64,000 nucleotides of DNA from NCBI RefSeq assembly GCF_030409685.1, contig NZ_JAUFQJ010000015.1, positions 310,001-374,000 on the forward strand, read 5' to 3'. A model generated the notes under the pieces. It had not been told where the DNA came from. It made no database searches and saw only the letters and a list, made by a program, of their open reading frames with translations. This document shows, in pieces, positions 60,305-64,000 of the stretch (position 1 is its first letter; every line of letters begins with the position of its first letter). Source of the DNA: Ferruginibacter paludis. GTDB lineage: Bacteria > Bacteroidota > Bacteroidia > Chitinophagales > Chitinophagaceae. The translations under genes were made by a program, and so were the position numbers.

Positions 60305-61342
60305 TTACAATGGACATTTTTCGTGGTAATTGATTAATTCTATCGGTGTTTTTTCAAACTGGTAGCCGGCGTACTTAATAACAATTTCATCCAGCACGGC
60401 ATCAATTTCTTCTACTGTTTTCAACGTTACCAGCTGGTAACGATAATCTTTAATACCAGGAAGCCCTTTTAAATAGTTGGCATAATGCCGGCGCATTTCA
60501 AAAATACCAACTAAAGGACCCTTCCATTCAAACGATTTATGCAAATGCTTTTTACATACTTCTACCCGGTCCTCAATAGTTGGTGACGGTAAAATTTCAC
60601 CTGTTTTAAGAAAATGTTTTATCTCATCAAATATCCATGGGTAACCAATTGCAGCACGGCCAATCATAATACCATCCACGCCAAATTTATCTTTGTACTC
60701 CAGTGCTTTTTGCGGACTGTCAATATCACCGTTACCAAATATGGGGATCTTGATCCGCGGATTATTTTTCACTTTTCCAATCAGTTCCCAGTCGGCGCTA
60801 CCTTTGTACATTTGTGCACGGGTGCGGCCATGTATAGCAAGTGCTTGTATACCCACGTCCTGCAGACGTTCCGCCACTTCTTCAATATTCCGGTGTTCAT
60901 CATCCCAGCCAAGCCGTGTTTTAACCGTTACCGGTAATGAAGTAGATTTTACCACGGCGGCTGTCAGCCGAACCATCAGGTCAACATCTTTTAAAACACC
61001 TGCTCCTGCGCCTTTCATTGCAACTTTCTTTACAGGACAACCAAAATTGATATCCAGTAAATCAGGATTGGTTACATCTACTATTTTAGCAGCCATCGCC
61101 AAACTTTCTTCGTCGCCACCAAAAATCTGAATGCCTACCGGTTTTTCATAATCAAAAATATCAAGTTTTTGCCGGCTCTTGATAGCATCCCTAATCAATC
61201 CTTCCGAAGAGATAAATTCAGTATACATTAAGTCTGCACCCTTGTCTTTGCAAACGGCCCTGAATGGCGGGTCGCTTACGTCTTCCATAGGCGCAAGCAA
61301 TAAAGGAAATTCCGGAAGTTGTATGTTACCGATAGAAGGCAT
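60305..61342 (-). CDS. dusB: tRNA-dihydrouridine synthase DusB
   Basis: The 345-aa FMN enzyme reduces uridines in tRNA D-loops. It has LAPMEDVSDPPFRAVC, INFGCPVKKV with the catalytic cysteine, GRTRAQMYKG and GIMIGRAAIGYPW. I start at the ATG complementing 61340-61342, because upstream sequence lacks family similarity. It abuts the AlkD-like gene convergently. Confidence 0.93.
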   Translation of the reverse strand: MPSIGNIQLPEFPLLLAPMEDVSDPPFRAVCKDKGADLMYTEFISSEGLIRDAIKSRQKLDIFDYEKPVGIQIFGGDEESLAMAAKIVDVTNPDLLDINFGCPVKKVAMKGAGAGVLKDVDLMVRLTAAVVKSTSLPVTVKTRLGWDDEHRNIEEVAERLQDVGIQALAIHGRTRAQMYKGSADWELIGKVKNNPRIKIPIFGNGDIDSPQKALEYKDKFGVDGIMIGRAAIGYPWIFDEIKHFLKTGEILPSPTIEDRVEVCKKHLHKSFEWKGPLVGIFEMRRHYANYLKGLPGIKDYRYQLVTLKTVEEIDAVLDEIVIKYAGYQFEKTPIELINYHEKCPL

Positions 61343-61472
61343 AAATATTAATTGCTGTTGATGTTGCTGATTACCGGGATACTGTTTAAAATGATTTATA
61401 AAGTAACGGCAGTAATAAACTGCAAACTGTAAACTTTTAGGCTGTAAATTTACGCACTTATAAGCATTTACT

Positions 61473-62486
61473 ATGGCGCATTTTGCTACCAAACGTTATA
61501 ATTACTGGGGCCAGCTGGGTATTTTAGCCGTTTTCTGCGGGGTGGGGCTCATTTTTGGCGGCTTTATCAGTTTGATTCCATTGATTGGTAAAATCCACCT
61601 GAAAGATCTTTCCGGCGGATCTTCTGCAGCAATTATGGATAAAATACTGGTACCTGAAAATGCGACTGCATTGAGATGGATGCAATTTATCAGCACTTTA
61701 TTTTTGTTTTTTTTACCGCCTTTTTTTTACGCTTTGTTATGTCACAGGAAGCCATGGCTGCACCTGGGATTTACACATAAGGTAGATATAAAGCAGGCAG
61801 GAGTTGTAATACTGGTTATGTTTGCAAGCCTGCCAATTGTTGGCGCCCTGCAGGAACTGACTGAACTGATACCCTGGTCAAAGGCAACTTTGCTGCAGTT
61901 TAAAGAAGCAGAAGATGCTTACAATAAACAGGTGGCCGTTATCGCAAGGATGGATAATTTTTTGGATTACCTGGTGTCTGTAGTGATGATCGCTTTTTTA
62001 CCGGCTGTTTTTGAAGAAACAATGTTCAGGGGAGGTTTGCAAAATTTATTATCCCGCTGGTTTAAAAAGCCGATTTTGGCTATCATAGTTACGTCCATTA
62101 TTTTTAGTGCTATACACGGATCGTACCTAGGATTTTTAAGCAGGTTCGCCCTGGGCTTTGTGCTCGGCTGGGTGTATTACCGCACCGGCAATATCTGGTT
62201 AAACATCATCGGGCATTTTTTTAATAATGCTTTTGCAATTACGATGCTGTTCATTTCAACCAAGCCGGGAGCAAAAACGGACCCTTCAAAAATAGATGAT
62301 CATTTTCCATTGTGGTTTGGCGTGGTAGGTATTGCATTGGTGTACTGGTTGTTTAAATATTTTGAAAAAATAAGTAAAGCTGATATTGACCGGCCAGGCG
62401 AAGAGGTACTGATACCCGGTTATATTGATACCAATAATCCTTTTTTAGCCAATTCAGAAAATATTGGCGACACTCATCAATCCTGA
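61473..62486 (+). CDS. CPBP-family intramembrane metalloprotease
   Basis: The 337-aa protein has several TM helices and the CPBP motifs EETMFRGGLQNLL (motif 1), FSAIHGSYLGF (motif 2) and GHFFNNAFAI (motif 3), which hold the zinc-binding glutamates and histidines of CAAX-type proteases. It ends 3 bp before cdsA, so they are likely co-transcribed. Substrate unknown. Confidence 0.9.
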   Translation: MAHFATKRYNYWGQLGILAVFCGVGLIFGGFISLIPLIGKIHLKDLSGGSSAAIMDKILVPENATALRWMQFISTLFLFFLPPFFYALLCHRKPWLHLGFTHKVDIKQAGVVILVMFASLPIVGALQELTELIPWSKATLLQFKEAEDAYNKQVAVIARMDNFLDYLVSVVMIAFLPAVFEETMFRGGLQNLLSRWFKKPILAIIVTSIIFSAIHGSYLGFLSRFALGFVLGWVYYRTGNIWLNIIGHFFNNAFAITMLFISTKPGAKTDPSKIDDHFPLWFGVVGIALVYWLFKYFEKISKADIDRPGEEVLIPGYIDTNNPFLANSENIGDTHQS

Positions 62487-62489
62487 TAA

Positions 62490-63212
62490 ATGGCAATAAA
62501 TGTCGAAGTTTTAAAAACCCGGGCGCTAACAGCGGTCGTTTTTGTAGCAGTAATGCTAACCGGTTTGTTATGGAACCAATGGAGTTTTATTGCGTTGTTT
62601 ACCATCATTCATTTTGGATGCTGGTACGAGTTTGTAAAGCTGATGAAGAAGATACATGGAGAACAGTATTTGATGCATTGTTTGCTGGGACTGGTTTATA
62701 TTACAATGCCCATACTTCTGATGATAGGAATTTACGCCCAATATACAACTCCCAACTTACCTTACCCTGCGCCGGAAATTACACTACAATACTTTGACGC
62801 AAGAGTAATTCCTTGTGGGATTATTTTCTCTATCTGGATAAATGATACAATGGCATACATTGTAGGTTCCTTCATTGGTAAAACGCCTTTCTCAAAAATT
62901 TCACCTAAGAAGACTTGGGAAGGAACGTTGGGAGGAGCGATACTTTGTGTATTAGTAATTGCTTTATTAGGTTTTTTTATCCCTGTTGCAAAAGAAATCG
63001 CGACACGTCATTGGATCGCTATTGCGGCCATCTGCGCCATATTTGGCACTGCAGGTGATTTACTGGAAAGTAAAATAAAGCGCATGGCGGATGTAAAGGA
63101 CAGTGGGTCCATAATGCCCGGCCATGGCGGTTTTTTAGACCGTTTTGATTCTTTGCTCGTAGCGGTTCCGTTTGTGTGGTTGTATGTAATTCTGTTTATT
63201 TACACCAGCTGA
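62490..63212 (+). CDS. cdsA: Phosphatidate cytidylyltransferase
   Basis: CdsA makes CDP-diacylglycerol, the branch point of phospholipid synthesis. The 240-aa multi-TM protein has KISPKKTWEGTLGG and the C-terminal signature GDLLESKIKRMADVKDSG...MPGHGGFLDRFDS. The neighbouring psd gene acts further down the same pathway. Confidence 0.95.
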   Translation: MAINVEVLKTRALTAVVFVAVMLTGLLWNQWSFIALFTIIHFGCWYEFVKLMKKIHGEQYLMHCLLGLVYITMPILLMIGIYAQYTTPNLPYPAPEITLQYFDARVIPCGIIFSIWINDTMAYIVGSFIGKTPFSKISPKKTWEGTLGGAILCVLVIALLGFFIPVAKEIATRHWIAIAAICAIFGTAGDLLESKIKRMADVKDSGSIMPGHGGFLDRFDSLLVAVPFVWLYVILFIYTS

Positions 63213-63371
63213 TCGGAGAATATTATTTTACAGTTATTACAGTTATAAACTTATTTTGACGAATGGCTTTGTTTACTTTGGTTTCTTTACGGCCGTTGTG
63301 TGAAACATTTGTAACCAAAACTAAAAATTTTGTGTTTCTGCAACGTACATTTGCCGTCTCAATTCTAACGC

Positions 63372-64000
63372 ATGACGATTCACAGGGAAGGCTATAAATC
63401 AATTGCCATCGGAACACTTATTTTCGGGGCCATTAATTTAATCTACTTTTATTTTTTCAGCGCCAGCAATGCCTGGCTGGGCTATGTTATATTTTTTGCT
63501 ACGCTGTTTCTGCTGCTTTTCCTCATCTCTTTTTTTCGGATACCCAACCGCACATTAACCATTAACGATAATGCTATTGTAGCACCCGCTGATGGCAAAG
63601 TAGTGGTTATAGAAGAAACAGTTGATCCGGAATATTTTAAAGATAAACGCCTGCAGGTTTCTATTTTTATGAGCCCGGCAAACGTACATGTTAACCGCAA
63701 CCCGCTTAGCGGCACGGTAGTGTACAATCAATATCACAATGGTAAATACCTGGTGGCCTGGCATCCTAAATCTTCCACTGATAATGAGCGTCACTCTGTT
63801 GTGTTAAGAAAGGGCAATACAGAAATTTTGGTAAAGCAAATTGCAGGTGCCCTGGCAAAACGTATTGTAAATTACCTGCAGGTTGGGCAAAAGGTAAGCC
63901 AGGCGCAGGAATTTGGCTTTATTAAATTTGGAAGCCGGGTAGATTTGTTGTTGCCCATAGGGACAAAAATAAATGTAGAACTCAACCAGGTCGTACAGGG
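63372..64000 (+). CDS. psd: Phosphatidylserine decarboxylase, partial at window edge
   Basis: The frame starts at ATG 63372 and runs off the window without a stop (209 complete codons seen). It has two N-terminal TM segments (about 10-60), VAPADGKVVVIEE, FMSPANVHVNRNPLSG, and ends the visible part with the FGSRVD motif, whose Gly-Ser bond is cleaved to make the pyruvoyl cofactor. It matches the short Bacteroidota type. It follows cdsA, and the two together make phosphatidylethanolamine through PssA. Confidence 0.92.
   Translation, partial: MTIHREGYKSIAIGTLIFGAINLIYFYFFSASNAWLGYVIFFATLFLLLFLISFFRIPNRTLTINDNAIVAPADGKVVVIEETVDPEYFKDKRLQVSIFMSPANVHVNRNPLSGTVVYNQYHNGKYLVAWHPKSSTDNERHSVVLRKGNTEILVKQIAGALAKRIVNYLQVGQKVSQAQEFGFIKFGSRVDLLLPIGTKINVELNQVVQ

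Noticed and set aside
1..64000. CRISPR array or insertion sequence
   Set aside because: I saw no regularly spaced direct repeats and no transposase, integrase or cas gene.

Overview
The window comes from a gliding Bacteroidota, most likely of the Chitinophagaceae/Sphingobacteriia type. It carries gldC, gldH and a gldE-like gene, a type IX secretion sorting tail, a BamA plus twin Skp/OmpH cluster, several lipoproteins, A-rich start regions without Shine-Dalgarno sites, and promoters of the Bacteroidota form (TTTG, about 20 nt, TAnnTTTG). I see no insertion sequence, prophage or CRISPR array.

The first 6 kb hold the most unusual locus. A promoter is followed by two short leader ORFs (30 and 42 codons). 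Each samples 18 different amino acids, each has a hairpin wrapped around its stop codon, and each is followed by a strong intrinsic terminator. Behind them lies an array of about 15 tRNA or tRNA-like genes (967-2320), several with abnormal anticodon arms. Next come a YkuK/DUF458 RNase H-fold protein, a BCS1-like AAA+ ATPase and the RNA ligase RtcB, closed by a strong terminator. The codons in the leaders cover all the tRNA specificities I can identify in the array. I infer a tRNA-damage-responsive RNA repair operon: if any of many tRNAs is depleted, the ribosome stalls in a leader, the terminators are bypassed, and spare tRNAs plus repair enzymes are made. The architecture is seen directly in the sequence; the mechanism is inference.

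From 6 to 16.6 kb most genes lie on the minus strand: a toxin-antitoxin pair, an ECF sigma factor with a membrane partner, a hydrolase, a Tat-exported Gfo/Idh oxidoreductase, a formylglycine-enzyme-like protein, ApbE, a PBP4-like carboxypeptidase and a degenerate arginase-family protein. A sugar isomerase-like gene lies on plus. From 16.8 to 34.8 kb lie pheS, lipoproteins including an OmpA-type one, an LpxD paralogue, a pseudouridine synthase, yicC, gldH, a two-component system, BatD, murA, gmk and gldE. From 35 to 41 kb there is a tripartite metal-type RND efflux operon on minus.

From 41 to 64 kb lie housekeeping and envelope genes: gldC, yqeY, cvpA, nadK, uppS, bamA, two skp genes, murI, rpmH-rnpA-yidD, sodB, tadA, an aldehyde dehydrogenase with a glutathione peroxidase, an AlkD-like gene, dusB, a CPBP protease, cdsA and a phosphatidylserine decarboxylase gene cut by the window edge. 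tadA would supply the A-to-I editing that the array tRNA-Arg(ACG) needs. A degenerate repeat family of 40-75 bp sits in at least seven intergenic gaps.
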